Shown: positions 1-13,153, counted from the stretch's first letter. The stretch: DNA of 64,000 nt from Ricinus communis (GCF_019578655.1 NC_063260.1:23026888-23090887), one strand, 5' to 3'. Translations and numbers: made by a program. Notes: a model not told the origin generated them from the sequence alone.

Positions 1-3000
1 GCTTTGATTCCTCATGAAGGGAATTTCAGAAGCTTAGCCTCACCATCCTTATTGACCAACTAGAATATTTTTGTCTCTTAACAATTGTAAGCCATTTTGC
101 GCTGTACCTCTTGCACTGGGGATCGAGCTTGTTGGTCATCCTTGTCCACGTTTTACCTAACCTAATGAGCTTGATTACTGACAACTATATTTCTTGTTTC
201 AAAGATATCTTCAAGCTTCTTCACTTTCTGCAGCTCCTTTATATTTCTTCATTTGAGTAATAATAATAATTAAGTCCACTTAATCTACCACATTACTTAT
301 AGGAAAAATTAATTACATATTAATATCTAATATCATTTATCTAATAAGTATTTTCTATTAATTAATTTTTTTATTATGAGTGACTAGTGGTAATAAATAA
401 TTCAACTAAATACAAATGCTATATTTAATAAATAATGATACATTACTAACATATAATAACTTTAATTTATATATGACATGCTAAATTAATTTCAGCTAAA
501 AATTTTTCCTTTCTTCTTCACATGATAACTAATCAAAGACTAAAAAAAATAGTAAACTATCTCGTTAGTACCAAGCTTTTATCACATATATTCAAATGAA
601 ATTAATTTTTTTAATTTATTTTCTTTCACTACCACATTTATTATTTTTATTTCAATTGATGATACCAATTAAATTAAACATAATAGATATGATGCTAAAA
701 AAAAATTAAGAAGTTGATACTATTAAAATATAAATAGTAAATTCTTAATACTAACCACGTAATTTATCCACAGAGAGAGATTGACATATTTTTAATATAT
801 TTAGGGTTGCAATCGGTGAAAGAGATTGATGATTAGAAAAACCTTAGCGAATAAACTGAAAAAATCTCAACAGGAAGGTTGTTAACTAAGTTGACATCTA
901 CCCACTACATTATAGACATTATTGTTAGATAAATTTTGAATAATTAGAAGTTAAAACCCAAACCAAAATCATTGTTCCATACTGAAGCACATACAAAAGG
1001 ACGAGTCTGACCGCATACATGAAATATAATAAAATGAAGAAAGGAATGATGAGTAGTTGGATATTTAGAATTAATGCAACGATTGATATATTATTAGAAT
1101 GACACGTCTCCTTACTAGCGACCAAGGCAAGTCTTTAATATTCATGGCACTTCCAAGAAAACTCAAACCAAAGCATCTTCTTTAGGTCCCTCTTTTTAGT
1201 CACTCGCACTATCCAATTGCATCTCGACACACCTTTTTTTCTGGATAATTTGCATTTTCATTTACCATCCCAATTTTATGTCTCCCATTATAGACATGTA
1301 TATTGAGTTACAATTATCCAAAGATAATAACTTAGAACTAAATTAATATATACTTGAAAAACCGATTAAATGAATCTATGTATGCATGTACCTAACCAAA
1401 TACATTAGAATATAAGAATATAAAGAGGGTTTAATTCTTTCATCAATTAAAGTATCATTTATGACAATGGATTAAGATCTTTCAGGAGTTGGTAGTAATT
1501 ATGCATCAAAGACATTATAATCCTAGAATTGGGGCCATCCCTATTATTCACATTTTATTTATTGATCCTTTTGTGACGTCGCGACGCCAAAGACAAGACC
1601 AATGAAGTAAACAAGTAGTCTTAATAAAAATGGAACCATATTAGCTTAATTAGGCTAATAATTTGCTAACAAGAAATAAAAAGAAAAATGCTCTCGAGCA
1701 TACATACCTCTCATGCCCTTTGTTTTGCTTCTCACCATCACCATATTCATGCTATTGCATAGAAGAAAATATTATTAAATAAAACATCCAGTGTTCTTTC
1801 CATAAATTTGTTTGCCTAAGCTCATTTTACAATCGGATTAATGTTTTTGGATTCAAAATTAACATCTCAAGACATTAAAACAAATTAATTGTGTATAGGT
1901 TATTTGAGATTATCAATTTTTTCTTAGATTTTACTTAGGGCTGATAATGTGGTAGGCATGGAATGGCGGGAACAGAACGCCATTCTTAACATCATTCATT
2001 TAATTATATATATATATCATAAATCACGTATCACATGATATATATATAAAATTATGAAAAAGAAGGACATATAAATTTATTAAAAAATGTTTATTGATTA
2101 ATTACAATATAATAAAACAAAATAAAATAAAATATTAAAAAAATTCATATAGAGTTATTTATAATAAATAATAAAATAAAATATTAAAAAATTTACAATT
2201 AAAATTTATTTGTTCAATAGTGCCATAGGCAATGCGTATTATCTAAAATAATGAATTATTAACTCATCATTAAACTTTAACACTAATTTCAAAGCAATTA
2301 ACATGATTTAAACATAAAATTTTATAATTTTGTATAATAATTTCAATAAATTCTTTTATATTTTAAAATTTTTTGAAAAGTAAATTGGCAAGCTTCCATT
2401 TAATGCTAAACAATGATAATAGTTTAAATATCTAAACCTATATATAAAATTAGAATTAAAAGATTTAACTTTATACTTTTTTAAAGTAAAAAAATGAAAG
2501 AAAAGATCTACGGGAAAGTGTTTGCTATATTCTACTTTATTAAAATAAATTATTATTATTATTATATAATTATATAATTATATTAAAATACTTTTACAGT
2601 ATATGTGAATACTTTTGGTTTTTCTTTATAATATATTAAATTTATTTATTTATATGTAACTATACAGATAATCAATATAAATTTCATAAGTTATAAATAA
2701 ATATAATTAAAAATAGATTTCACTATAGAAAAAAAGAAATTTTTCATGATCTTGATACTATAAATATTTATGATGATAAATTTAAATATATATACATACA
2801 TACATATATATATAATTTTAACTTTTAAATTATAGTGAGTCAAATAATTAATATTTACGTGGATCGTACATGAGTAAAACACTAATACAATGAAATTAGA
2901 ATTGAACCAATCTCTACAACCGGTTCAAGTTAGCTATTTTCAGGTTTGATTAGTTTAATTTCGAACTAGTTTGTTGTTCGAACTATCCCTTGGCCAAGTC

Positions 3001-4550
3001 TACCTATCACATTGCCATTCGCAAACGTTTACTTAGATCCAATTAACAAATATTAAACTAGCTAATATCATAAAATTTTGTACGAATTCAAATCATAGAC
3101 CAAACACCACATTAGAATTCACAATAATATTGTGACATTGTCTGTCTAAACTTATAATTTTGAAGTAACAAATGAATAGTCAAATTAAAAGTGAAGTTAA
3201 AGGCAAGCTTAAAATTTTACAACAGGATAAAGGGAAAAAGAAAAGAAAAGAAAGCAGATTTGTGAAAGAATTGGAAGTGGCAAACACACGTGGATGTAGT
3301 TTCAAATCCACTACAGGAACTACGTTTATAGTCATGATAACTACCCATGAAAAGGGGCCATATGATAGCATTTGATATAGAAATTCAACTCATTGTATGG
3401 TCAAGGATTGCTATTCAAGCCTGCATAGATGAAATGTCATTTACTTACTATAGGGCTAATCAAAATGATTAAAAAAATGTAAGTGATTAAATATACAGAA
3501 ATTCAAGGGGCTTTAACACAAAGAAGCATGACCAAAGTGACCAAATGATAGGGCAATGGGGCCTATAAGTTTCATAGCGATGGGATATTTGACATAATGT
3601 GGGAACCCACCACTTATGCATGCTTTAAAAAGAGAAGAGAAGAGGGGGAAAATTAAAAGAAAGAGGTACAACATCATGTAGATGTAGATGTGGTGCTAAA
3701 GGCAGACACTGGATTGTTTCTCCATGCATCTCTCTCACCAAACCTTCCGAAGGACATTGCAATGTATAAGGTGTAAAAGAATAATATACAAGAAGGTGTG
3801 ATTGGTTTTCTCGTTAAATCTAAAGAATTGAATATAGTGAAAAGTGCATTGCGACTGTAATGTGCTTATTTTAAGTTGACAAGAACACAAATTCTGATAA
3901 TTGTTTGAACTAGTGATAATAACTTTGCAACAGTAGTATAACGTTTTTGACAATAATTTGCACGACCTCTGCTATGTCCACAATAAGGACCAAGACACCA
4001 ACTTATGAGCGACCAGAATTCAAGAAGTATAGTGTCTCAAGATCTTTGACTGTATAAAGCATAAAATTCTAAGTTGAAACAGGTCTGCAATTCAAACTGG
4101 GGAAATTTACTTGTGACTAATTTTCAGCACCAAGATCAAAATCATAAGGAAAGAACTTTTCACTTTTTTTTTTTCTTAAAAAGAAAAAGAAAAACAAGGC
4201 ATCACTCGAATTGATAAAGCCATAATAATATGGCTATATCAAGTCCAACCGAAACGGAGGCAACTTTTTCTGGTCTTCTGCCTATAAATAACCAAAGTAA
4301 AATGGTTATGGAGCTAACTAATAGGGTTCTCTCCAGTTGCAGTGTAAAACACGGTGTGGCGTACGTCAAAAGCAGTGATGGGGTTATCCCAAGAGCGAGT
4401 ATTGCCTACTTTTATTCTCTGCCCACAGATCTCATCATGGCAGACCAAAGATTTGCTTTGCTCGGAAACCACATCACCCCCACCCCCACCACCTCCACTC
4501 CAATAGCCCCCCTCCCACCTGGATATAGTTTCTTAATTACGCAACACCAG

Positions 4551-4582
<32 letters not shown>

Positions 4583-5640
4583 TAAAACAATTGAAACGAC
4601 TTGTTTAATAAAGAAACCTACCTAGAGTAGCAGTCAAATCTTCAAAGTAGAGGATTAAGTTTGTTCAACATCATAAAATAGTAGTGCTCTGGGTGCTCCA
4701 TGCTTGTTGGCTTGTGATTCCCAACTAAATGCACTACTGCTTTTGTTTCTTTCCTTTTGTTCGTTTATATAATAACAGTAGGCCTTATTAATGACCATAT
4801 AGCAACACCATTTCGTGTGGATTGGATAAAACCATGCAGGAAACTCCATCAACTGTTTGGTCATCTACGTCACTAATTAATGCCAAAATGCTAAGGCAAA
4901 ATAGCAAAAAGGATGAGAGAAGCATTTATTTAGCTTTGCTGACGCTCTGTGAAAATACTCTTGTCGACTGGGATTTGCGTGAAGATGTAATTGACTGGGA
5001 AATTATGAGGTGGGTAGAGCGATTAAGAATCTATAGAAATGATGGCTTGACGAAAAGCATCTTTGTATGTTCAGTCACCCACATGCACAAGAACAAACCG
5101 TCTTGTCCAACAACTTTTACAGGGACATCAGCTACCTCCACTATCTCATGCACCCTTACTTTCTTTGTTTTTAGTCTTTCGTGTACTCTCATAAACCCTA
5201 ACTAGTCCAAAAGCATAATTAAACTAAAGAAATGCTTTGAATGAGAATTGGAAATTGAAATGATATTATGAGGAAATTTTATCTTTTAAAGAAAAATAAA
5301 GAAAAGAGAGAACAAATAAGCAAAAGTTTAAGCAAAACATACCATCTTTGATCAAAAAGTTCAAACTTCAAAACAAACCTACCTCAACCCAGCAATATAT
5401 GATATAAGCATAAAGGCTGGTGCCCCTATATTCTTGCATTTACACCATTTCACAATATACTCCATTTACTTCCCGATCCCCAACGCACATGAAACCATTT
5501 TTGCTAATATTGTAAAAAGAAACAGGAAAAAGAAAAGATTCATGGGTGATCTGTATACAAAAAGCAAAGAATAATACTTCTAAATAAAGTCATGTAGCTG
5601 TCCGTTGTTTGGCGCTTGGGCTAAAGAAGATGTATATATA
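1..5640. other. Gene-poor AT-rich region
   Basis: No convincing gene is visible. The stretch is AT-rich with poly-A/T runs, and all open frames are short, lack a recognisable domain and are often mirrored by an equal frame on the other strand. Slightly more balanced islands at about 1-250 and 4230-5200 were read in all frames without recognising a protein. The first 130 bases could be the edge of a neighbouring gene, but too little is present to say. A TA microsatellite sits at 4551-4578. Confidence 0.6.
4551..4578. repeat. (TA)n microsatellite
   Basis: An uninterrupted run of about 14 TA dinucleotides is read directly. It accounts for the Tyr-Ile run that pads out the open frame crossing it. 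Confidence 0.95.
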
Positions 5641-5646
5641 GCTCAA

Positions 5647-6591
5647 TCACGGTGGAGGACCATAACCTGGTAGATGATGAAGCCACTGATCTGTCGGGTT
5701 CAAAGTAAAAGAGCCACCATTGACAATGTTGCTGCTGCTGCTAGTGTTGCCTGCTGCGGTGCTGGTACTGACACTCCACAAAGCAGTATCAGATACATTA
5801 GTAGGGTTAGTGTTGCTAGTGATAAAACCTGCAGTTTGCTGTTGATGATGAGCAGAAGCAGCAGCATAAAAAGGATGGTCTCCAGTATTTCTGTTATCTC
5901 TACTGCCCATATTGTAAAATTGCCTTTGTTGTTGAATCTGTTGTGACCCAAAAGAAGGAACAACAGCATTAAAACCATGCAAAAGACTCAGACTTGAACC
6001 ACCTCCTGCAAAATCTCCACCAAGATTCACAGGTTGATGATTTAGACTAAACGATTGGGGTAGAGTTGGTTGGTTACTCAAAGATTGAATTGCGGCTAAG
6101 GAATTCATCAAGAATCCACCTCCACCACCAGCAGAAGAATAATTGTAAGTTCCAACTGAAGAAGCTCCAGGAGTTGAAACCAGATTCCCCGATTCTTTAG
6201 CCCTCAAACCAAGACTAACACTTGTACTAGTAATCATATTCTGTGTTGTGTTCGCCAAAGATTGAGACCTAGAGTTCTCACTTGAGGAAGAAGACGTGGT
6301 GGTGGTTGATGATGCTGATGATGATGATGATGATGTTTTCACTCTTTTCCCTTTCCGGCAACCGCCACCGACAGGGACATTCCTTAGGGTTCCGCCTTGA
6401 GTCCAGTATCTTCTACAAGTCTTGCAAAAGTAACGAGGCTGAGATAAACTGTAATTATTGTAATAACAGAACTTTGTATTCATTGATTCACAACGAGGAC
6501 ATTTCTGTGGCTGCTGTTGCGGCTGATTTTGATTCTCTCCTTGTATCCTCCGATCTTGATTCGGTTTCAAGATATCTTGATCTTGCTGCAT
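5647..6591 (-). CDS. Dof-type zinc finger transcription factor
   Basis: Plant-specific DNA-binding protein of 314 aa; the family recognises AAAG cores through a single C2C2 finger. The Dof domain is at about residues 29-83: Cys31 and Cys34, then 21 residues, then Cys56 and Cys59 (CX2CX21CX2C), followed by the conserved RRYWTQGG and [12 protein letters not shown] blocks. The N-terminus is Gln-rich. After the finger come a Ser/Thr run (encoded by a trinucleotide tract around 6285-6340), Gly-rich and Gln/His stretches, and a C-terminus ending [12 protein letters not shown]. Such low-complexity tails are usual in Dofs and act in transcriptional regulation in the nucleus. The frame is open from the first ATG with no visible intron. 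A TATA-like sequence lies at 6715-6721 on the coding strand's upstream side, and an RY-like CATGCA at 6683-6688. It may correspond to the Dof gene next to LEC2 in Arabidopsis (At1g28310, DOF1.4), but that rests on position and general similarity, so no symbol is given. Confidence 0.93.
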   Translation of the reverse strand: MQQDQDILKPNQDRRIQGENQNQPQQQPQKCPRCESMNTKFCYYNNYSLSQPRYFCKTCRRYWTQGGTLRNVPVGGGCRKGKRVKTSSSSSSASSTTTTSSSSSENSRSQSLANTTQNMITSTSVSLGLRAKESGNLVSTPGASSVGTYNYSSAGGGGGFLMNSLAAIQSLSNQPTLPQSFSLNHQPVNLGGDFAGGGSSLSLLHGFNAVVPSFGSQQIQQQRQFYNMGSRDNRNTGDHPFYAAASAHHQQQTAGFITSNTNPTNVSDTALWSVSTSTAAGNTSSSSNIVNGGSFTLNPTDQWLHHLPGYGPPP

Positions 6592-6714
6592 ACTTTTCTT
6601 TTCTTGATTGGTTTTCGGTTATGGGTTTGATTTGTTTTTAAGGAACAGTTGAAGAAATGGATTGTCTTTTGTATTTTTGGTGCATGCAGGTTTTTGAGGG
6701 GAAGAAGGGCTTCA

Positions 6715-6721
6715 AAATATA
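6715..6721 (-). promoter_or_regulatory. Putative TATA box of the Dof gene
   Basis: TATATTT reads on the minus strand about 125 bases upstream of the Dof start codon. That would give a leader of roughly 95 bases. It is a plausible core promoter, but short AT motifs are common in this DNA. Confidence 0.4.
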
Positions 6722-6899
6722 GAGAAGGCAAGTGAAGGACCAACGTGTCTGCCCCTGGGTCTTGAGAATCTGGTACTAGTAATTAAGAGTTGAAAAACCA
6801 CGGCCTGATTGTGTTTTACCTTGTGCATGCCCACCCACTTCTATAAACCATTGTCTCCCCCTCTCTCATTAATAAATAGTCACCAAATAACACCAAATG

Positions 6900-8840
6900 C
6901 AAAATCAAGAACTCCATATCTCCCAGAATCCCCCGAGATTTCCACCCTCTTTTCTGTCTCTTTTAACTATCTATATATGCATACACATAATTAAATAGCA
7001 CCAATAATAACTGATAGCAAAGAATCACCTGTTTTTAATTGTGTGATTGAGAAGTGTGTACGGCTGTCGGGGCAGGACAAAGGAAAGGTCTTAGTCTTGT
7101 AAACAAACATGGCATAAAAACAACGGTTCATTGGCTTGATTGAACGACTTTGTGCTTCAAGATTATTATTACTCCTTAGTGTTTACCTACATGTCGGTCC
7201 CTGGTTCTAACACATACTCCCGAAGACAGAGATGGCAAATAGGTGATATATGAGAGATTAATCAAGATCAAGAAAGAGGGATGTATAGAATACAGATAAC
7301 TGTGCGCGCAAGTAGGAGAAGGACCAGAGCAAAGGCGGCAGCCGCGGCCAAGAAGAAGGGTAGTGTGCGGTGGCTGGTGGGCAATGGCTGCGGTGGCTGT
7401 TGTGTCAGAGTTGCAACTAGTAGTTAACTTTTTTTTTTTCCTTCTTGTTTGTTCTCGCTTTCTCTCTCCTTCCACTATCTCTCTCTCTGTCTACAACCTT
7501 CTATTATCTATTTGTTTTTTTTTTTTTAATTTATTTGTTTAATTTTCTTCTGCTTGTTCTTCTTTACTTTCTGTTCTCTCTGACATGGCGTTTTTGCGCC
7601 ATCTGGATGCCCACTCTTGATAACTTCGACATTCATTCACTGAAATGACACTCGTGTCCTCAATAACTTAAAAGATGGGCAATTTTACGTGTCGCGTCCA
7701 CTTTTATTTATTTATCTTTCTTTTGAATCCATGAAATTATATTTTGCTATTGTTTCTTTTAAATGTGCATTCACAAATAGGTTTCTATATAAGAATAAAA
7801 AGAATAAGCACAATAATATAGAAAAATTATACAATGAAACCGGTTTTCTAATTTAATAATTCTAGTTGGAACAAAATTCCAGGAGAATAAATACATTTAG
7901 CAAATTATATGATAATATAAATTCTCTTTTTTGAGTGTATGGATGATTATTTATTTTGACAGTTCTTTTTCTAATTATTAATATTCAATTAGTTTGTTAA
8001 TCCAACTGGATATTTTACATGAAATGACATATTCATAATATAAAAATCTTTCGATATTATATTATTTATATAGGTCATGATAGGAACTCCCATGAAATAA
8101 TTATAATGTGCGACATTTTTTTATTCAGGTGTAAAATATGGTAAGAAAATTGAATGTATGGCATCAGAAATAGCTAAATTCTCTGTTAGAAAATGGGAAA
8201 GTTTTAACACAGAATGATACGCAGGTAACCAATCCATTAAAACAAGTGGGAGAAGGGTAGTTTTGACAGTTCAAGAGGTAGAGATGCATAACCTCACCAC
8301 TTTTGTCATTATCTACAAGAGGCAAGAGGCCTGAGGGTAAGGGGAAGAAGTTTCAGTATTTCTTAAATCTGAGAGAAGAAGCATGTGGCATGAGGCAGGT
8401 ACCAGAAAGAGGAATGACGCCCATATTCGTCAACTGCTCCTGTATATCAACAAACAGCCACCACCTTGAGGACAAACGGATTTCGTTATCTTCTTGTTCT
8501 CGCGATGATGTGGTGGTGGAATTGAAATGATGCTAGCCTAGCTACCATTATGGGGGTCCATCATCCTCTATATATGGCTTAGTTTTGAGTTTTGAGTTAT
8601 GAGTTTTGACCTTGACCCTCCTACCACTGTCCCCCTTCAATTTGACATGGACCTTTTCCTTGATTATCTCCACCACTGTTCTCTAAAGTTTGAAGGGGTT
8701 CGCTGCTCTCTGGACCATCCTCAATCTAGTTTGAGATGTTGAATTAGAAGTGCTGTACAGTTTCAATTAGACCCGTTCATAGTCTGGCCTGAATCCCACC
8801 ACTGTTCTTTTCTTTCCTTTTTAAAAAGAAAATAATTATA
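6900..8840. other. Dof upstream region, no gene recognised
   Basis: Mixed-composition intergenic DNA. It includes a GC-richer patch at about 7290-7400 and pyrimidine runs at 7430-7570. The patch supports open frames on both strands, but neither shows a domain, a signal peptide or splice-joined partners. It may be part of the upstream control region of the Dof gene. Confidence 0.45.
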
Positions 8841-8847
8841 TATAATT

Positions 8848-9347
8848 GACAGATTAATTACCTAAATAGTGACTAAATTTTTATTTTATTTTATTTTTAA
8901 TAGTAAATTTTAATTTATATCGTCTCAATATCTAAATATCTAAATTTAGTTATAGTATTATAAAAATATCATTAAATATTAAATTTAAACAATTATTTTC
9001 TTATATAACAATTCAAAAGTTATATAATAATTATTTAACATCCAACTTATTTTAAATCTGAATCCTGCTAGTTCCAGTCATTTTCTACTAAAATACTTCT
9101 AATCTTAACTCTAACATTACTTTTCATATGTGTAAGTAATAAACACAATTAAAATTAGAAGTAAATTTTAAGTGAAAGATGACTAGAATTAGTAAAATTT
9201 ATGATTTATAACAAGTTAAATATTAAATTATTGTCACATAGCTCTCGGTGATAATATAATCAAATTTTGAATATCAAAATAATATAAAATTAATGCTTAA
9301 AATGAAATAAAATAGAGATTTGGCCACCATTTAGACAATTAATCAAG
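8848..9347. mobile_element. Foldback/MITE-like inverted-repeat element (~500 bp)
   Basis: The left edge (from about 8852, GATTAATTACCTAAATAGTG) matches the reverse complement of the right edge (GATTAATTGTCTAAATGGTG, ending near 9345). Similarity continues inward: an A/T-rich block, then a second paired block around 9030-9120 and 9140-9230 containing TAGTTCCAGTCAT versus TAATTCTAGTCAT. The whole element is thus nearly palindromic with no coding capacity, as in foldback elements or long-TIR MITEs. No target-site duplication could be assigned, so the borders are uncertain by about 10 bases. Confidence 0.7.
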
Positions 9348-9349
9348 TT

Positions 9350-11600
9350 TGATGCATATTCATTAATTTAAATTAATAGATTATGTGTCAATTATATAAA
9401 TATTTATATATGTCATTTCTTATTAGTTATGATATATATACCAAAATATAGGTAGAAGATTTTATAATACATGTTTTTTTTAAAAGAATTATTTTTATTT
9501 TTTAATATTTTTTATTTATGTAGTTTATCTTTTTAAATTTTCGTCTCAAAGTATACATAAAAGGTATTGAAATAATAATATTAATTTCTAGTATTTTCAA
9601 ACTTACCAAGTTAGATAAATCCATCATTTTTATTATGTATCTTTATGTTTATATCATGATTGAGGAATATTTTATGTATTTTTATAATAGTTAGTGTACT
9701 TTAATAACGATAAAATATATATTTCAAAAAATATACCATATAATATTATAAATATGTTAAAATATATAAAGATAAAATTAAAATAAAATCAAAAAATCAA
9801 TTAAAAGTAAATTAAAAAAATTATTTAAAGATGTTGAGAAAGACAATAATTTTTATATTTATAGCAGTAATTTAGATTTTTTCTCAAAACCATTATTAAA
9901 ATACTCTTTAAAATTCTATAGTTATTTTATACTTTATTTTTGTTTTAACCCAGCAATAGGATAATGAATATTAATTTTGTTTATATTTTTTTAAAAAAGC
10001 TTAATTACTTATAATTACATGTTACTAATTAAAATGAGATTTACTAAATAACATAAGATAACTTTAAAAATTAATACACCCTCAAATATATTAAAAGTTA
10101 GTTTAATTTGCCAAAAGGTACGGAAAAGATTGTCATTTTTTAAAATTTTGCAATAAATTTCACAATTACAGAAAATTTTAGTGTTTTTTTTATAAATTTT
10201 AATAATTCTTTCATAAAATATTAGATTTGAAAAAATTATGGTCTTCCGTAATATCATTTATCATTTATTTTTAGGTAATTAGTTTCACTTATAAAAAGTT
10301 AGTATAATTTGCGAAAAAAATATAAAAATAATTATCATTTTTTATAATTTATCAATATATATTGTGACTACAAAACAATTAATATCTTTTGTAAATTTTT
10401 AGATATTTCATAAATTATTAAATCACAGAAATAACCATTTTCATATATTTATTTATTCATATATAGTAACACTTGTAAAGAAATTAGTATAATTTATAAA
10501 ATAAAAATAAAAAAAATATTATTTTTTATATTAGAATTATAATTTTTCATAATTTAGTAATATTTCGTGATTATAGGAGATCTAATATTTTTTATAGATT
10601 TATCAATATTTATGTAAACTAATAAATTTTTCAAAAATAATTATTTTTATTATAAATATTAACACTTATTAAAAATTAATATAATTTATGAAAGATGTGA
10701 AGATTAATTTAGTAATATAAATTATAAAAATATCTAATATTTAAATCACTAAATTTTAGTATAATGTAAGAAAGAATATGAAAAGACTTGTCATATCTTT
10801 ATGTAATTATAAAAACATAATTAATTTTTCTGAAATAGCTCTTTTATTTTCCTCAAGTAAGGTTAATTGAGACTTTCACCAATCCAAAGTAGACATCCAC
10901 ATGTTATTTGTTTAAGTGTATATTGAGTAGAGTGGATGGTGTGCGAGGCATTAACAATTCCACTTGTAACTCTGAATACGAATGCATCTACTTGGGTTGT
11001 TATCCAACTTCATTTTCTTATGAAATGGCTTACACAATGAGATGCTTGCACATCTTATAAAAAGGAAAATGTATAGATTCATCTCTTAAAAGTATTTTTC
11101 AAATCGTTCTATTTTGTTTTCATGTTAAATATTACTATACTACTCTTAAGATTAAAATAAAATATCACCTAATTGAAATAATAAAAAAACTACCCGGTTA
11201 AATAACAAACTGAGTGAACATATATCTTCTGTTAAGGTTAAGAGGATTGGGCTTAACTATTTTTCTTTGGGTCCTCAACTCCTATTAAGTATGAATATCC
11301 TCTACCATCTATTTCAATTTGAAAGTAGAACAACTTTCTAACAGATCCCCCTCACCGAATTTTTTGCTATATATAAAACACTTATTTTGTTATTATTTTG
11401 GGGGTCACCACGTTCACTAGTACTTGTATGCATTGATTCAGCAGACTATCTGAAAACTTAATGCATCGCTTCAAGAAACAAAAGCAGGGAAATTAATATA
11501 TATCCCTTACAACATAATACAACTAACTCTCCCATGCGATTTATTTTCTCACTGGCAGTGGCAATGTTAACTGAGAGAACATAACCATCATCAGCCAAAA
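9350..11600. other. Very AT-rich intergenic region
   Basis: No gene is visible. It contains the tandem repeat annotated at about 10000-10810 and otherwise AT-rich DNA leading into the 3' side of the LEA gene. Confidence 0.6.
10000..10810 (+). repeat. Degenerate AT-rich tandem repeat, unit ~190 bp
   Basis: The block TTAGTATAATTTGCGAAA (with variants) recurs at about 10098, 10299, 10483 and 10676, spacings of roughly 201, 184 and 193 bases. Each copy is followed by an ATCATTTTTTATAATTT-like block and a TTCATAAATTATTAAAT-like block. At least four diverged copies are present. The same family occurs inverted near 44.03-44.43 kb. Any open frame across it is incidental. Confidence 0.65.
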
Positions 11601-11608
11601 GTCCTTAA

Positions 11609-12598
11609 CTAATCCTTTCTCTTCTTCGCATCATCACTCTGATTTCCTTCACCATCACGCCTCCTCAACTCCACCACATCTCCATCCATCGCCTTTCCCC
11701 TTTTATCATAATCTTCCTCGTCGCTGCTGCTGCTGCTGTCTTTCCCTACCACGGTCTCCTTTATCTTCTGCGTAGTATCCTTAGCCGCATCCCATGCACC
11801 CTTCACCGTCTCCTTCGCTTTCTCTCCTACACTCCCAACTGTTTCCACCACCTTAATTGTTCCATCTCTCGCCTTATCAGCGGCTACACCCGCGTAACCT
11901 TTAGCCTTCTCTTTCACATCGTCTGCAGTATCTGCAACACTCTCTGTCCCTTCTTTTGCCTTCTCTTTAGCATCATAAGCGTAATCTTTTGTTTTCTCTT
12001 TCGTTCTTTCTGCCGCCTCTGCAGCTTTATATGCACCTTCTTTAGTCTTCTCTGCTGCTGATTGGGTCACCCCTTTTGCACTTTCTTTACTTTCGTGTGC
12101 ATACCCTTTTGCCTTCTCTTTCATTTCCTCTGCTCTTTCTTTAGCCTGTTCTTTCATTTCTTTCGATTGCTCCCTTGCCTGCTCCGCGCGTACTCTTGCT
12201 CTTTCAACACCTTCCTTGGTTGTTTCTCTTGCCACATCAGTGAAATCTTTATCCTCTTCCGCATTTCGGTCCTGAAACCGTAAAAGGGATTCAAAAACCA
12301 TAATCAATGAACTTTAACTAATGACTCCAGCGCTCAAGTTCAACCTCCAATGGAAGCTCAATTAAGATAAAAGCAAAATAAACCATAACATACAATTAAA
12401 GACTGGTATTGTATATGTGCTATCAAAAGCCAATTACGTGTATATGCTAAATTATATTATTACCTTGTTATGTTTAGAGGCAGATGCAAAGCAGACCCGA
12501 GAGACTTTGTGGGGGGAACCGGGAAAGAGAGAAGGGGGATGGGGGAAGGTTTTTGAGAGAGTCAAAATGACGCTTTTGGTTATGGAAAATGCTGCCAT
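11609..12598 (-). CDS. LEA group (LEA_4) protein with organelle-type presequence
   Basis: Late embryogenesis abundant protein. LEA_4 proteins are hydrophilic, fold into amphipathic helices on drying, and protect membranes and enzymes in seeds or stressed tissue. Two exons: 12464-12598 (start ATG at 12598, donor AAG|GTAATA) and 11609-12271 (acceptor TTTCAG|GACCGA). Joined they encode 265 aa. Residues 1-45 are free of acidic residues, rich in Ser, Pro and basic residues, with the look of a mitochondrial or plastid transit peptide. Residues ~46-235 carry degenerate 11-residue repeats rich in Ala, Lys and Glu (for example AKGYAHESKES, EKTKEGAYKAA). The tail is a Ser/Asp/Glu-rich stretch ending in a charged segment. 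The other frame start at 12307 lies in the intron and would lack the presequence. Targeting to mitochondria versus plastids cannot be decided here. Confidence 0.9.
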
Positions 12599-12702
12599 TG
12601 TTGAGATGATGAGTTGTTTTTCTCTTCAAAAAATTTCTGCCCTCTGAACGTTTCGCTGCTGGGTTCTAAGTTATAATGTGTCAAGAAGAAATTGTGGCGA
12701 GC

Positions 12703-12740
12703 TATATAAGTGACACGTAGGCCAGTCTTGGATACGTGTC
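12703..12740 (-). promoter_or_regulatory. LEA promoter: TATA box and two ABRE-type ACGTGTC boxes
   Basis: On the coding strand a TATATAG core is at 12703-12709, about 105 bases before the ATG. Just upstream are ACGTGTC at 12712-12718 (minus-strand reading) and ACGTGTC at 12734-12740 (plus-strand reading), 22 bases apart. ACGTGTC is the classical core of ABA-responsive elements bound by bZIP factors of the ABI5/ABF group. An RY core CATGCA lies further upstream at 13154-13159. The boxes are seen directly; ABA or seed control is inferred. Confidence 0.65.
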
Positions 12741-13153
12741 TGTGAAGGGCTTATCATTCAAACCTTGTCGGTTGCGGGTTCAGCTTGTCAACACATGCTC
12801 TCTTCAAAGGAAGGGGACAGTGGGGATTTCAATTGAAACGAGTTTCTCTGATTCAGTTAACTTAATCTGCGTTGAAGCTCATATTAAGTTCCCAGGTGCA
12901 ACAGCCAAGAATGCAATGGGTTGGCCCATTGATCCATAATGCAAGCCCAATTTTCCTTCAAACAACTTTTCAACACTTGAACTAAACGCGGCATTATTCG
13001 AATCGAGCTTTAATGTTATTATTACATTGAAACGCCAGATATACCTTGCGTTTCTTAGTGAGCAGCGCCAGTCAAACTTCCATTGCATTCAAGACACCGA
13101 ATCGGGTTTGTCATCTTACCAATCTGTGGTGTGTGGCTGTGCGCTGTGATCGG

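Noticed and set aside
4230..4625. 131-codon open frame on the plus strand
   Set aside because: Its tail is the TA microsatellite, no domain or conserved pattern is visible, and there are no splice partners. It looks like chance coding in a mixed-composition island.
5674..5978. Open frames on both strands inside the Dof gene
   Set aside because: They are out-of-frame readings of the low-complexity part of the Dof coding sequence.
7176..7475. 99-codon minus-strand frame upstream of the Dof gene
   Set aside because: Basic and low-complexity, overlapped by an open frame on the other strand, and no recognisable domain. More likely promoter-proximal DNA.
12272..12307. ATG at 12307 as the LEA start
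   Set aside because: It lies within the intron, and the splice-joined upstream exon gives a better N-terminus with a transit-like presequence.
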